From assembly GCA_020854105.1 (NCBI GenBank), contig JADZGB010000002.1, positions 251,695-315,694 of the forward strand: a stretch of DNA of 64,000 nucleotides, written 5' to 3'. This document shows, in pieces, positions 55,525 to 64,000 of the stretch. The translations under genes and the position numbers were made by a program. Positions within the stretch are counted from its first letter, which is position 1, and every line of letters starts with the position of its first letter. The notes below the pieces were generated by a model. The model saw only the letters and a list, made by a program, of their open reading frames with translations. It was not told the origin of the DNA and did not search any database. This DNA comes from Burkholderiales bacterium (GTDB taxonomy: Bacteria; Pseudomonadota; Gammaproteobacteria; Burkholderiales; SHXO01).

Positions 55525-56070
55525 ATGGCTCTCGGCAGTGCATACGCCGGTCACATGATCGCGCGCCCCGACGTGCGCTTCCTGCTGCGTCATCCGGCGC
55601 ACCTCCTCGGCCTGAGTTTCGGCGCAGGCCTGGTGCCGTTCGCGCCGGGCACCTTCGGCACGCTGGCCGCCTTTCCGCTGTTCTGGTGGCTGCAGCCGCG
55701 GCTCGCGCCCCTGCAGTTCCTCGTACTGCTCGGCGTGCTGTGCGTGCTGGGTATCTGGATCTGCGGACGTACCGGGCGCGCGCTGGGGATCGAGGATCAC
55801 CGGGCCATCGTGTGGGACGAGACGGTCGCCTTCCTCGTCGTGCTGTTCTTCACCCCGCCGGTGCTGATCTGGCAGGCCTTCGCCTTCCTCCTGTTCCGCC
55901 TGTTCGACATCTTCAAGCCGGGTCCGATCCGCGCCATCGAGAAGATGTTTCGCGGCGGGTTCGGCGTGATGATCGACGATCTGGCCGCGGCCTTCTTCGC
56001 GCTGCTGTGCCTGGCCTTATACAAGACATTCGTTCCCCTGGGAGCCTGGTTTGGATCCGGCCTTGTTTGA
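55525..56070 (+). CDS. pgpA: Phosphatidylglycerophosphatase A
   Basis: PgpA removes phosphate from phosphatidylglycerophosphate at the inner membrane. The 181 aa product has GAGLVPFAPGTFGTLAAFPL, IVWDETVAF, FRLFDIFKPGPI and GVMIDDLAAA with the family's acidic residues, and about four hydrophobic helices. The ATG at 55525 is taken; an ATG at 55555 (MIARPDVRF) is close to other family starts. It overlaps pncC by 20 bases. Confidence 0.95.
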   Translation: MALGSAYAGHMIARPDVRFLLRHPAHLLGLSFGAGLVPFAPGTFGTLAAFPLFWWLQPRLAPLQFLVLLGVLCVLGIWICGRTGRALGIEDHRAIVWDETVAFLVVLFFTPPVLIWQAFAFLLFRLFDIFKPGPIRAIEKMFRGGFGVMIDDLAAAFFALLCLALYKTFVPLGAWFGSGLV

Positions 56071-56548
56071 CCTGGCGCGGCGGGTGGGCGAGGCGCTAAG
56101 CACACGCGGCTGGATGCTGGCCACCGCCGAGTCCTGCACTGGCGGCTGGATCGGGCAGTGCGTGACCATGGTGGCCGGCAGCTCCGCCTGGTACGACCGC
56201 GGATTCATTACCTACACCAATGCCGCCAAGATGCAGATGCTGGGCGTGTCCGAGGATGCCCTGCGCATGCACGGCGCGGTGTCGGAGGCCACGGTGCTGG
56301 AGATGGCGGCCGGCGCCCTGGCCCGCAGCAGCGCCCAGGTGGCCGTGGCGGTGTCCGGCATCGCCGGGCCGGGCGGCGGCAGCGCAGACAAGTCGGTGGG
56401 TCTGGTGTGCATCGGCTGGGCTGCGCCCGGCGCAGCGTGCGCCAGCAGCCTGCACTTCGATGGCGACCGCGACGCGGTACGGCGGCAGGCGGTGATCGCC
56501 GCGCTGGAAGGCGTCATCGCCGTGGCCGGGGGCCACGGCCTGTCCTAG
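56051..56548 (+). CDS. pncC: Nicotinamide-nucleotide amidohydrolase PncC (CinA C-terminal family)
   Basis: PncC deamidates NMN to nicotinate mononucleotide in the pyridine nucleotide cycle. The 165 aa stand-alone domain has the catalytic Ser region TAESCTGGWIGQCVT, GSSAWYDRGFITYTNAAK and VSGIAGPGGGSADKSVG. The start is a TTG at 56051, supported by GGAG six bases upstream and by the family N-terminus; it lies inside pgpA. Its TAG interlocks in CTAG with the kinase gene's stop. Confidence 0.94.
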   Translation: MDPALFDLARRVGEALSTRGWMLATAESCTGGWIGQCVTMVAGSSAWYDRGFITYTNAAKMQMLGVSEDALRMHGAVSEATVLEMAAGALARSSAQVAVAVSGIAGPGGGSADKSVGLVCIGWAAPGAACASSLHFDGDRDAVRRQAVIAALEGVIAVAGGHGLS

Positions 56549-58962
56549 GGCCGCTGCTTGATCGCGAGCACGGCCTGGTTGCGCAGGGTCTTGAGCAGAT
56601 TCAGTTCGCCGGCGTCGAAGGACAGCTCGCCGACGCGATCGCTGTCACCGTAGAACAGGGCGACCGGCTTCCTGTTCACCACCACCGGGAACAGTGCCAG
56701 CGACAGCGCCGGTACCGTCTCGCGGTACCACCTGGGGATGTGGTCGCGGATGCGCTCTCCGTTGACGTCGGCGATGTAGATGTCCGCGCCGTTGCTGATC
56801 GCGGCATGGAAGGCGTCGCGGCTCGGGGCGAGCGGCACCTGGAAGCCGCGCCTGAGCACGCGGTCGATCTCGGGGCCGAAGCCGAAGCGCGCCTTCAGCG
56901 AATCGCTGGCCGGGTCGCGTACGCACAGCAGCACGCGCGTGAAGCCCATGCCGCGATACATCGTCTCCAGGATCATGCGCAGCACGTCGTTGAGCTGGAA
57001 TTCGCCGACCAGACTGTTGGTGATGTCCTGGATGCCGGCAGTGAGGATTGCGCTGCGCTGCTCGCCATGCATCACGCCGCGACCGATTCCGGCAGTGGCC
57101 GCCGTGTCGAGCCGGGCATCACCCACCGCACGCTCGAGCCCGTCCGTGCTCTCGAAACTGACCGGGCGCCGGTCGCGCCGGGCAGTCTCCTGGAGCTGAC
57201 CGATCAGGGGGCTGCTCGCCGGCGCGATGCCGAACATGGCGCAGTCGCGCGCCAGTTCGGCAGTTGCGCTCTGCGCCACGGCTTGGACCAGCTGCGTGTT
57301 CACGCCCAGGGTCTCGTAGCGCGCGTTGAGCGCCGCCAGACGGCTGCGTCGGCGTTCGGGGGCGGGCTCGCGCAGCGCGGCGCACAGGTCCGAGGACAGC
57401 GAGGCGACCGCGCGAAGGCGCTCCTCGGTGCTCGCCGGCTTGGGCGCCTTGTCCGTTTCGAGGTGCCGCATGCTGTGCAGCAGGCGTTCCGGGAATCCCC
57501 AGGAGCGGGCCACGCCCATGCCCAGGTCCTCGAAGCTCAGGCCCAGCACCTGCATGGTGGCACGTGCTTCGTCCAGCTCCTGCGTGGCCTGCAGCTTGAC
57601 AATCTGCTGGAACTCCTCGTGCAGGTAGTAGGCCGCGAGCAGTTTCCCGAGCGGGTGGAAGAGCGAGCAGACGAACGCCTCCTCGGCGTCGCGGATGCCT
57701 GCCTTGCTCACCAGTTCGCGCCCCAGCAGTCCGCACAGATAGCTTGCCAGCATCTCGTCGCGCAACTGCACCGCCTGTGACCTGCTCTGCAGGTGCTCGA
57801 GCAGGATCAGCGAGACGGCGATCTGGCGCACGTTCTCGAAGCCCAGTATCACGACCGCGCGCGAGATGGTGCTGATGGTGCCGCTGAACTGCCCGAAGGT
57901 GGCGGTGTTCACCAGCTTGAGCAGCTTGGCGGTGAGGCCGAAATCCTTGAGGATGGCGTTCGACAGTTCGGAGACGCGTTCCGTCTCGGACGAGGCTGCG
58001 CGGTTGATCATGCCGATCATGCCGCTGAGGGCAGGAAAATCGGACTTGTGGCGCATCCGGCGCAGCACGAACTGCAGCGTGGATCGCGCGTCCTCGGGCG
58101 CCGCTGCCGGTTCGCTGCCCGTCCCCAGCCAGGCGAGCAGCGCCTCCCGCATGGCCTGCGCGCCCGGGTAGCGCTGCCCGGGATCCTTCGACAGCGCCTT
58201 GAGCACGATGCTGTCCAGACCTTCGTCGACCAGCCCGGCATGCTGCGATGGCGCGGGCAGCGCCTCGGTCAGCTGCCGGTGCAGGGTCTCGAACAGGTTC
58301 TGGCCGACGATCGCGACCGTGCCGGTGAGCATCTCGTAGAGCATCATCCCGACTGCGAACACGTCGGCCGCGGCGGTGAATGCCTCGCCGGCGATGTACT
58401 CCGGGGCGAGATAGGCTGGTGTCCCGGCAAGCGACCGTTCCGGGCCCGGCGTGTCCGTGCGCCGGGCGATCCCGAAGTCCATCAGGCGCGCGCTATCCCC
58501 GGCCAGCATGAGGTTGGCGGGCTTGATGTCGCGATGCAGTACGCCCTTGCCGTGCGCGTAGGCGAGCGCGCCCAGAACCTGGGCGGCGATGTCTGCGGCA
58601 CGGGCAGGCTGCAGCCGCCTGTGTGCGCGCAGGTGCGCGGCCAGCGTCTCACCCTCGACGTACTCGAACACCAGATACGGGGCACCGGCCTCGTCCCCCG
58701 CGTCGTGGAGCGGGACGATGTGCGGGTGGCTGAGCTGGGCGACGATCTTCGCCTCCTCCAGCAGCGCGCGCACGCGTGCCACCTGCTCGGCCTCGCTGCG
58801 TCCGCCCAGGCGGATGGTCTTCAGGGCCACGCGCCGGCCCAGGCGGGTGTCCTCGGCGAGCGAGACCTCGCCCTGGGCACCCTGCCCCAGGCGGCGCACG
58901 ATCCGGAAGCGACCGATGTGGGCAGCCGGGCGCTGCGCGGAGACGACAGGTGGACGCGACAT
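56545..58962 (-). CDS. Ser/Thr protein kinase-HDOD-GAF multidomain protein
   Basis: The 805 aa protein starts with a Hanks-type kinase: glycine loop GQGAQGEV (26-33), Lys48 in [14 protein letters not shown] (143-150) and DFG (162-164), so it should be active. A HDOD domain follows at about 305-520 ([40 protein letters not shown]), then a GAF-like domain at about 635-800. HDOD proteins act in signalling and regulated lifestyle changes. No transmembrane segment is seen, so it is probably cytosolic. ATG 58962 is chosen; a GTG at 58992 is possible. It is divergent from recA and convergent with pncC. Confidence 0.88.
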   Translation of the reverse strand: MSRPPVVSAQRPAAHIGRFRIVRRLGQGAQGEVSLAEDTRLGRRVALKTIRLGGRSEAEQVARVRALLEEAKIVAQLSHPHIVPLHDAGDEAGAPYLVFEYVEGETLAAHLRAHRRLQPARAADIAAQVLGALAYAHGKGVLHRDIKPANLMLAGDSARLMDFGIARRTDTPGPERSLAGTPAYLAPEYIAGEAFTAAADVFAVGMMLYEMLTGTVAIVGQNLFETLHRQLTEALPAPSQHAGLVDEGLDSIVLKALSKDPGQRYPGAQAMREALLAWLGTGSEPAAAPEDARSTLQFVLRRMRHKSDFPALSGMIGMINRAASSETERVSELSNAILKDFGLTAKLLKLVNTATFGQFSGTISTISRAVVILGFENVRQIAVSLILLEHLQSRSQAVQLRDEMLASYLCGLLGRELVSKAGIRDAEEAFVCSLFHPLGKLLAAYYLHEEFQQIVKLQATQELDEARATMQVLGLSFEDLGMGVARSWGFPERLLHSMRHLETDKAPKPASTEERLRAVASLSSDLCAALREPAPERRRSRLAALNARYETLGVNTQLVQAVAQSATAELARDCAMFGIAPASSPLIGQLQETARRDRRPVSFESTDGLERAVGDARLDTAATAGIGRGVMHGEQRSAILTAGIQDITNSLVGEFQLNDVLRMILETMYRGMGFTRVLLCVRDPASDSLKARFGFGPEIDRVLRRGFQVPLAPSRDAFHAAISNGADIYIADVNGERIRDHIPRWYRETVPALSLALFPVVVNRKPVALFYGDSDRVGELSFDAGELNLLKTLRNQAVLAIKQRP

Positions 58963-59058
58963 GGGTGTGGTAACGGCACGCGCGCCCGGCACTTGATCCG
59001 GGCCTGGCCAGCGGCTGACCGGATGGGATGTGCCGCGGATCGCGGCGTGACGGTCGCA

Positions 59059-59075
59059 GGCTCACGCCGTGAGCC
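59059..59075. promoter_or_regulatory. Inverted repeat between the kinase gene and recA
   Basis: GGCTCAC-GCC-GTGAGCC is a perfect 7-bp inverted repeat about 115 bases before recA and 100 before the kinase gene. It does not match the CTGT-N8-ACAG LexA box. It may be an operator or a hairpin. Confidence 0.35.
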
Positions 59076-59190
59076 ACCCGCACCCGCATCATGTCCGCAC
59101 GCCGGCTCGCAGCGCAGGAAGAGCTGGTCTCCGGTCACCGCGTTTATGGGAGAATTTCGGATGCTGATCGAAAAGGAAGTTGCCCACATC

Positions 59191-60222
59191 ATGGATGAGA
59201 ACAAGCGCAAGGCCCTGCAGGCCGCCCTGTCCCAGATCGAGAAGCAGTTCGGGAAGGGATCGATCATGAAGCTGGGCGAGTCCGACGTTGCGCGCGACAT
59301 CCAGGCGGTGTCGACAGGGTCGCTCGGGCTGGACATCGCGCTGGGCATCGGCGGCCTGCCGCGTGGCCGGATCGTCGAGATCTACGGCCCGGAGTCCTCC
59401 GGCAAGACCACCCTGACGCTGTCGGTCATCGCCCAGATGCAGAAGCAGGGTGGAACGGCCGCGTTCATCGACGCGGAACATGCCCTGGATCCGCAGTACG
59501 CGCAGAAGCTCGGCGTGAACATCGGGGAACTGCTGATCTCGCAGCCGGACAACGGCGAACAGGCCCTCGAGATCGCCGACATGCTTGTACGTTCGGGCTC
59601 GGTCGACATCGTGGTGGTGGACTCGGTCGCCGCACTCACCCCCAAGGCCGAGATCGAGGGCGAGATGGGCGAGCCGCAGATGGGCCTGCAGGCGCGGCTC
59701 ATGTCCCAGGCGCTGCGCAAGCTCACTGCCAACATCAAGCGCTCCAACACGCTGGTGATCTTCATCAACCAGATCCGCATGAAGATCGGCGTGATGTTCG
59801 GCAACCCGGAGACTACCACCGGGGGCAATGCGCTGAAGTTCTACGCCTCGGTGCGCCTGGACATCCGCCGCGTCGGTGCGATCAAGCGCGGCGACGAGGT
59901 GATCGGCAGCGAGACACGCGTGAAGGTGGTCAAGAACAAGGTCGCACCGCCCTTCCGTCAGGCCGACTTCGACATCCTCTACGGCGAAGGCATCTCCCGG
60001 CACGGCGAGATGATCGATCTTGGCGTGCTCCACAAGGTCATCGAGAAGTCCGGCGCCTGGTACAGCTACAACGGCGAGCGCATCGGCCAGGGCAAGGACA
60101 ACGTGCGCGAGTACCTGCGCGACCACGAGGAGCTCTCGGCCGAGATCGATGGAAAGATCCGGGCACAGGCGGGCGTGACAGGCGCCGGTGCTCCGGCCCT
60201 GGCGGAGGCCGAAGAGGAGTAA
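59191..60222 (+). CDS. recA: Recombinase RecA
   Basis: RecA forms ATP-dependent filaments on single-stranded DNA for recombination and LexA cleavage. The 343 aa product has Walker [10 protein letters not shown] at 66-74, [37 protein letters not shown] and [21 protein letters not shown] (L2 region). ATG 59191 gives the usual [13 protein letters not shown]; an in-frame ATG at 59161 would add ten residues. AAGGAAG lies 11 bases upstream. No CTGT-N8-ACAG box is found between the kinase gene and recA. recX follows 8 bases later. Confidence 0.98.
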   Translation: MDENKRKALQAALSQIEKQFGKGSIMKLGESDVARDIQAVSTGSLGLDIALGIGGLPRGRIVEIYGPESSGKTTLTLSVIAQMQKQGGTAAFIDAEHALDPQYAQKLGVNIGELLISQPDNGEQALEIADMLVRSGSVDIVVVDSVAALTPKAEIEGEMGEPQMGLQARLMSQALRKLTANIKRSNTLVIFINQIRMKIGVMFGNPETTTGGNALKFYASVRLDIRRVGAIKRGDEVIGSETRVKVVKNKVAPPFRQADFDILYGEGISRHGEMIDLGVLHKVIEKSGAWYSYNGERIGQGKDNVREYLRDHEELSAEIDGKIRAQAGVTGAGAPALAEAEEE

Positions 60223-60230
60223 CGCCACCC

Positions 60231-60695
60231 GTGTCCGCGGTGCCCGCTCCGGAAGCCGGGGCGCTGCGCGCGCGCGCGCAGCGGCTGCTGGCGCGTCGCG
60301 AGCATTCCCGCGACGAACTGCGGCGCAAGCTCGGCGCCCAGGAGGCGGTGCCCGCCGATGTGGTCGAAGCAGTGCTCGACGAGTTGCAGCAGGCGGGGTG
60401 GCTGTCGGAGCAGCGGCTCGCGGAGCAGCTGGTCCGGGCCGCGCGCGATCGCTACGGTTCCAGGCGCGTGCTGCAGCGGCTGCGCGAAAAGGGCATAAGC
60501 GGCGAGACCCTGGAGCAGGCAACGGCAAGCCTCGCCGCACAGGATCTGGACAGCGCGCGTGCGCTCTGGCGCAAGCGCTTCGGCAAGCCACCGGCCACCC
60601 TTCAGGAAAAGGCCAGGCAGGAGCGCTTTCTCGCGGGCCGCGGGTTCTCCGGGGAAGTCATCGGCCGTCTGCTCGGCCACCTGGACGACGATTAG
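60231..60695 (+). CDS. recX: Regulatory protein RecX
   Basis: RecX inhibits RecA filament growth. The 154 aa helical, basic product has ALRARAQRLLARREHSRDEL, LSEQRLAEQLVRAARDRYG and the C-terminal LAGRGFSGEVIGRLLG. The GTG at 60231 is the chosen start, 8 bases after the recA TAA. It is followed by alaS, an order also seen in other proteobacteria. Confidence 0.94.
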   Translation: MSAVPAPEAGALRARAQRLLARREHSRDELRRKLGAQEAVPADVVEAVLDELQQAGWLSEQRLAEQLVRAARDRYGSRRVLQRLREKGISGETLEQATASLAAQDLDSARALWRKRFGKPPATLQEKARQERFLAGRGFSGEVIGRLLGHLDDD

Positions 60696-60777
60696 ACGCG
60701 CTGCGTTGCCGGGCTGCCACTCGGGGCGCTAGCGGTGCCAGCCAGTCCGGTTCGCAGTTTCTGCAACGTCTCCAATA

Positions 60778-60786
60778 TGGTTTAAT
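60778..60786 (+). promoter_or_regulatory. Extended -10 promoter of alaS
   Basis: TGGTTTAAT is an extended -10 with five of six core bases. It would give a leader of about 60 bases. The -35 region (TTTCTG) is poor, and no T-box structure is evident. Confidence 0.4.
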
Positions 60787-60853
60787 TTCAGGTTCTTGAA
60801 CGCGGGCCCCGGCGGCTCGTGCCCGTCCTTCGACCAAAGAGCCAGCGTCCAGC

Positions 60854-63469
60854 ATGAAGAGCAGCGAAATCCGCAGTCGCTTCCTGAAGTACTTCGAGCG
60901 CCACGGTCATCAGATCGTCGCCTCCAGTCCGCTTGTCCCCGGGAACGATCCGACCCTGCTGTTCACCAATGCCGGCATGGTGCAATTCAAGGACGTGTTC
61001 CTTGGCCTCGACAAGCGCCCCTACAACCGTGCCACGACCTCGCAGCGCTGCGTGCGCGCGGGCGGCAAGCACAACGATCTGGAGAACGTGGGCTACACCG
61101 CGCGCCACCACACGTTCTTCGAGATGCTGGGCAACTTCAGCTTCGGCGACTACTTCAAGCGCGACGCCATCCGCTTCGCCTGGGAACTGCTGACCAAGGA
61201 GTTCGGCCTCGATCCGGCGCGCATGTGGGTGACCGTGTACCAGGACGACGACGAAGCCTGGGACATCTGGGCCAGGGACATCCGGGTGCCGGTCGAGCGC
61301 ATCTCGCGAATCGGCGACAAGCCCGGCAGCCAGAAGTATCAGAGCGACAACTTCTGGCAGATGGGTGACACCGGCCCATGCGGCCCATGCACCGAGATCT
61401 TCTGGGACCACGGACCGCACATCGCCGGTGGTCCGCCGGGATCGCCCGATGCGGACGGCGATCGCTTCATCGAGATCTGGAACCTGGTGTTCATGCAATT
61501 CAATCGCGACGAGTCGGGGACGCTGCATCCGCTGCCCAAACCCTCGGTGGACACCGGCATGGGCCTGGAGCGGGTCGCGGCGGTGCTGCAGGGCGTACAC
61601 AGCAACTACGAGATCGATCTGTTCCGCAGCCTGATCCAGGCAGCCGCCGGCGTGACCGGCGCGAAGGACATCGAGTCCAATTCGCTCAAGGTAATCGCCG
61701 ATCACGTCCGCGCCTGTTCCTTTCTGGTGGTTGACGGTGTCATCCCGGGCAACGAGGGCCGCGGCTACGTGCTGCGCCGGATCATCCGCCGGGCCATTCG
61801 CCACGGATACAAGCTGGGGCAGAAGAAGCCCTTCTTCCATCTGCTGGTGAACGATCTCGCAGCGGTCATGGGCGAGGCCTATCCCGAACTGGTCGAACAC
61901 AAGGGCCGCATCGCAGCGGTGCTCGAGCAGGAAGAGGAGCGCTTCGCCGAGACGCTGGACAATGGCATGCAGGTGCTCGACGGCGCACTGCAGCGCGAGG
62001 ACCGCATGCTCGAGGGAGAGACCGTGTTCAAGCTGTACGACACGTTCGGCTTCCCGGTGGACCTCACGGCCGACATCGCGCGCGAGCGCGGTTTCCAGGT
62101 GGATCTGGCCGGCTTCGAGGCGGCGATGTCGGAGCAGCGCGAGCGTGCGCGTGCTGCCTCGAAGTTCCAGATGGCGCAGGCAGTCGAGTATCGCGGGCAG
62201 GCGACCCAGTTTCTCGGCTACGACAGCCTGCGGCTCGAGGCGCGGGTGCTCGCGATCTATCGCGAAGGCACACAGGTCAATTCGATTCAGGCAGGCGAGG
62301 AGGGCGTGATCGTTCTCGACCGCACGCCGTTCTACGCGGAGTCGGGCGGACAGGTGGGCGACATCGGTCAGCTGGTGTGCGGACACGGGACGTTCGAGGT
62401 GCAGGACACGCAGAAGATCCAGGCGGAAGTGTTCGGGCATCGCGGGGTGCTCAGGACCGGGCGCCTGAGCGTGTTCGACGAGGTCGGCGCACAGGTCGAC
62501 GGACCGCTGCGTGCGCGCGCGGCGCACAACCACTCGGCCACCCACCTGATGCACACGGCTCTGCGCCAGGTGCTGGGCCGGCACGTGCAGCAGAAGGGCT
62601 CACTGGTCGATCCCTGGAAGACACGCTTCGACTTCTCGCACGACAGGGCGCTCAGTCCCGAGGAGATCCGGGAGATAGAGCGGCTGGTGAACGAGCAGAT
62701 CCGCGGCAACAACCCCGTCGAGGCCCGCCTGATGAAGTACGACGAGGCGATCAAGGCCGGCGCCATGGCGCTGTTCGGCGAGAAGTACGGCGACGAGGTG
62801 CGCGTGATCGGCATGGGCCCGTTCTCCACCGAACTGTGTGGCGGAACGCACGTAAGGCGCACCGGGGACATCGGCTTCTTCAAGATCGTGGCGCAGTCCG
62901 CCGTTGCGGCCGGCATCCGCCGGGTCGAGGCGGTGACCGGCGAAGGGGCGCTCGAGTACGTGCAGCAGCAGACCACCGCGCTCGAAGGCGTCGCGGACAT
63001 GCTCAAGGCCAATCCGATGGAGATCGGCGCGCGCCTGAATCAGATCATGGACAACGTGCGTGCGCTCGAGAAGGAGTTGTCGCGTCTGAAGTCGAAGCTG
63101 GCCGCCTCGCAGGGCGACGATCTGGCCGACCGGGCACACGCGCTGGGCGAGGTGCGCGTGCTCGCAGCCAGGCTCGAAGGGGCGGATGCGAAGAGCCTGC
63201 GCGAGACGGTGGACATGCTCAAGGACAAGCTCAAGTCGGCGGCCATCGTGCTCGGTTCGGACGATGGCGGCAAGGTCACGCTGATCGCCGGGGTCACGCC
63301 CGATCTCGTTGCCAGGGTGAAGGCGGGCGAACTGGTCAACTTCGTGGCTCAGCAGGTGGGCGGCAAGGGTGGCGGACGGGCCGACATGGCGCAGGCGGGC
63401 GGCAGCGAGCCAGCCCGTCTGGCGCAGGCACTCGAATCGGTGCGCAACTGGGTGCAGGACCGCCTGTGA
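60854..63469 (+). CDS. alaS: Alanyl-tRNA synthetase
   Basis: AlaS charges tRNA-Ala and edits serine and glycine. The 871 aa class II enzyme has the N-terminal core ([36 protein letters not shown]), a motif 3 region ([16 protein letters not shown]), the editing-site [10 protein letters not shown] near residue 559 with the later CGGTH, and the C-terminal C-Ala domain ending [12 protein letters not shown]. All catalytic features are present at normal length. Confidence 0.98.
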   Translation: MKSSEIRSRFLKYFERHGHQIVASSPLVPGNDPTLLFTNAGMVQFKDVFLGLDKRPYNRATTSQRCVRAGGKHNDLENVGYTARHHTFFEMLGNFSFGDYFKRDAIRFAWELLTKEFGLDPARMWVTVYQDDDEAWDIWARDIRVPVERISRIGDKPGSQKYQSDNFWQMGDTGPCGPCTEIFWDHGPHIAGGPPGSPDADGDRFIEIWNLVFMQFNRDESGTLHPLPKPSVDTGMGLERVAAVLQGVHSNYEIDLFRSLIQAAAGVTGAKDIESNSLKVIADHVRACSFLVVDGVIPGNEGRGYVLRRIIRRAIRHGYKLGQKKPFFHLLVNDLAAVMGEAYPELVEHKGRIAAVLEQEEERFAETLDNGMQVLDGALQREDRMLEGETVFKLYDTFGFPVDLTADIARERGFQVDLAGFEAAMSEQRERARAASKFQMAQAVEYRGQATQFLGYDSLRLEARVLAIYREGTQVNSIQAGEEGVIVLDRTPFYAESGGQVGDIGQLVCGHGTFEVQDTQKIQAEVFGHRGVLRTGRLSVFDEVGAQVDGPLRARAAHNHSATHLMHTALRQVLGRHVQQKGSLVDPWKTRFDFSHDRALSPEEIREIERLVNEQIRGNNPVEARLMKYDEAIKAGAMALFGEKYGDEVRVIGMGPFSTELCGGTHVRRTGDIGFFKIVAQSAVAAGIRRVEAVTGEGALEYVQQQTTALEGVADMLKANPMEIGARLNQIMDNVRALEKELSRLKSKLAASQGDDLADRAHALGEVRVLAARLEGADAKSLRETVDMLKDKLKSAAIVLGSDDGGKVTLIAGVTPDLVARVKAGELVNFVAQQVGGKGGGRADMAQAGGSEPARLAQALESVRNWVQDRL

Positions 63470-63507
63470 TGCGAGCCGAAGCCAGCATCACGAACGGGAG
63501 GAGGTGC

Positions 63508-64000
63508 ATGAAACGGATACTGTGGCTGGGGGCAGCGCTCGTGTCGATCATTCCGGCACTGGCGCAGGCGCAGGCGAAGGAGCGGCAGGTCGAGCACAGC
63601 ATCGTGATCGACGCACCGCCCGATGCGGTATGGGCCGTGGTCGGCGATTTCGTCGGGCTGAACAGGTGGTATCCGCCCATCCCCGAATCGCGGCTGGTGC
63701 TCGGGCGCAACAACGAGGTGGGCGCGATCCGCGAGCTGCGCCGCGGCAACGGCACGAAGGTCGAGGAGAAGCTGGTCGAGTACGACCCGTACAACCGCAC
63801 CTTTACCTACACGTACGCCGAGGGTGAGGTGATGTCGAGCGATTACTTCGCCACCGTGACGGTGAAGGATGCGCCGGGCGGCAGGTCGCTGGTGGAATGG
63901 AAGGCCCGCTTCAAGCGCCTGGCCTACTGGACCGACGATCCGCCGCCCGGGCAGGACGACGAGACCGTGCTCAGGGCGCTCAACGCCGGGTATCCGCTGG
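63508..64000 (+). CDS. Secreted SRPBCC-family protein (truncated by window end)
   Basis: The first 164 residues are visible. They have a Sec signal peptide (MKRILWLGAALVSIIPALAQ, cleavage near AQA) and a START/polyketide-cyclase-like SRPBCC domain: VEHSIVIDAPPDAVWAVVGD, LNRWYPPIPESRLV, EKLVEYDPYNRTFTYTYAEG. The domain binds hydrophobic ligands; the role is unknown. GGGAGGAGG before the ATG is strong. It is 38 bases after alaS; the frame is open at the window edge. Confidence 0.85.
   Translation, partial: MKRILWLGAALVSIIPALAQAQAKERQVEHSIVIDAPPDAVWAVVGDFVGLNRWYPPIPESRLVLGRNNEVGAIRELRRGNGTKVEEKLVEYDPYNRTFTYTYAEGEVMSSDYFATVTVKDAPGGRSLVEWKARFKRLAYWTDDPPPGQDDETVLRALNAGYPL

Overview
The window is a 64 kb piece of a high-GC bacterial chromosome, almost certainly from a betaproteobacterium. 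Three things point there: the conserved blocks rpsT-murJ-ribF-ileS-lspA-ispH followed by a minor-pilin/pilY1 cluster, glyA-nrdR-ribD-ribE-ribB-ribH-nusB-thiL-pgpA-pncC, and recA-recX-alaS; a betaproteobacterial-type proteasome homologue next to yajQ; and a fused, degenerate RibBX protein. I cannot name the genus. Coding density is very high and no gap between genes exceeds about 290 bases. I see no insertion sequence, prophage, CRISPR array or rRNA operon; the only RNA gene recognised is one tRNA-Thr(CGT).

Layout. 1-7982 (minus): rpsT, an Orn/Lys/Arg-type decarboxylase, argD, argF, a secreted MORN protein, argG, a proteasome-like peptidase (BPH type) and yajQ, which puts arginine synthesis beside a decarboxylase that may feed polyamines. 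8165-15840 (plus): murJ, a TauD-like dioxygenase, ribF, ileS, lspA, ispH, closed by a bidirectional terminator. 15904-22918 (minus): a type IV pilus minor-pilin operon pilE-fimT-pilV-pilW-pilX-pilY1. 23193-25408: an autoregulated-looking Fur-family regulator, two divergent enoyl-CoA hydratase/isomerase genes and tRNA-Thr. 25512-33468 (plus): a flavin-reductase-like stress protein, a secreted low-complexity protein that appears frameshifted, an enolase-superfamily enzyme, a Gre-like factor, and a tightly overlapping deacylase/CoA-transferase/MFS operon.

33506-35342 (minus): yjgA, mog and an esterase, with ATGA overlaps. 35442-41706 (mostly plus): pmbA, then an ABC importer module with two paralogous NMT1/SsuA-like binding proteins, an ATPase, a permease and a LEA14-like lipoprotein. 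41703-47726: an ammonia-lyase-like PLP enzyme, an M61 peptidase, an unknown small protein, an extended YbdD-like protein and the pyruvate transporter CstA. 47892-56548 (plus): glyA, nrdR, the riboflavin genes, nusB, panB, thiL, pgpA and pncC. 56545-58962 (minus): a Ser/Thr kinase-HDOD-GAF protein. 59191-64000 (plus): recA, recX, alaS and a truncated SRPBCC protein.

Most genes are core housekeeping. The parts that stand out are the ABC/LEA14 module, the proteasome homologue without an ATPase partner, the kinase-HDOD-GAF protein, the Fur-like promoter/operator overlap, the frameshifted secreted protein, and three convergent gene pairs whose stop codons interlock in the same CTAG tetranucleotide.
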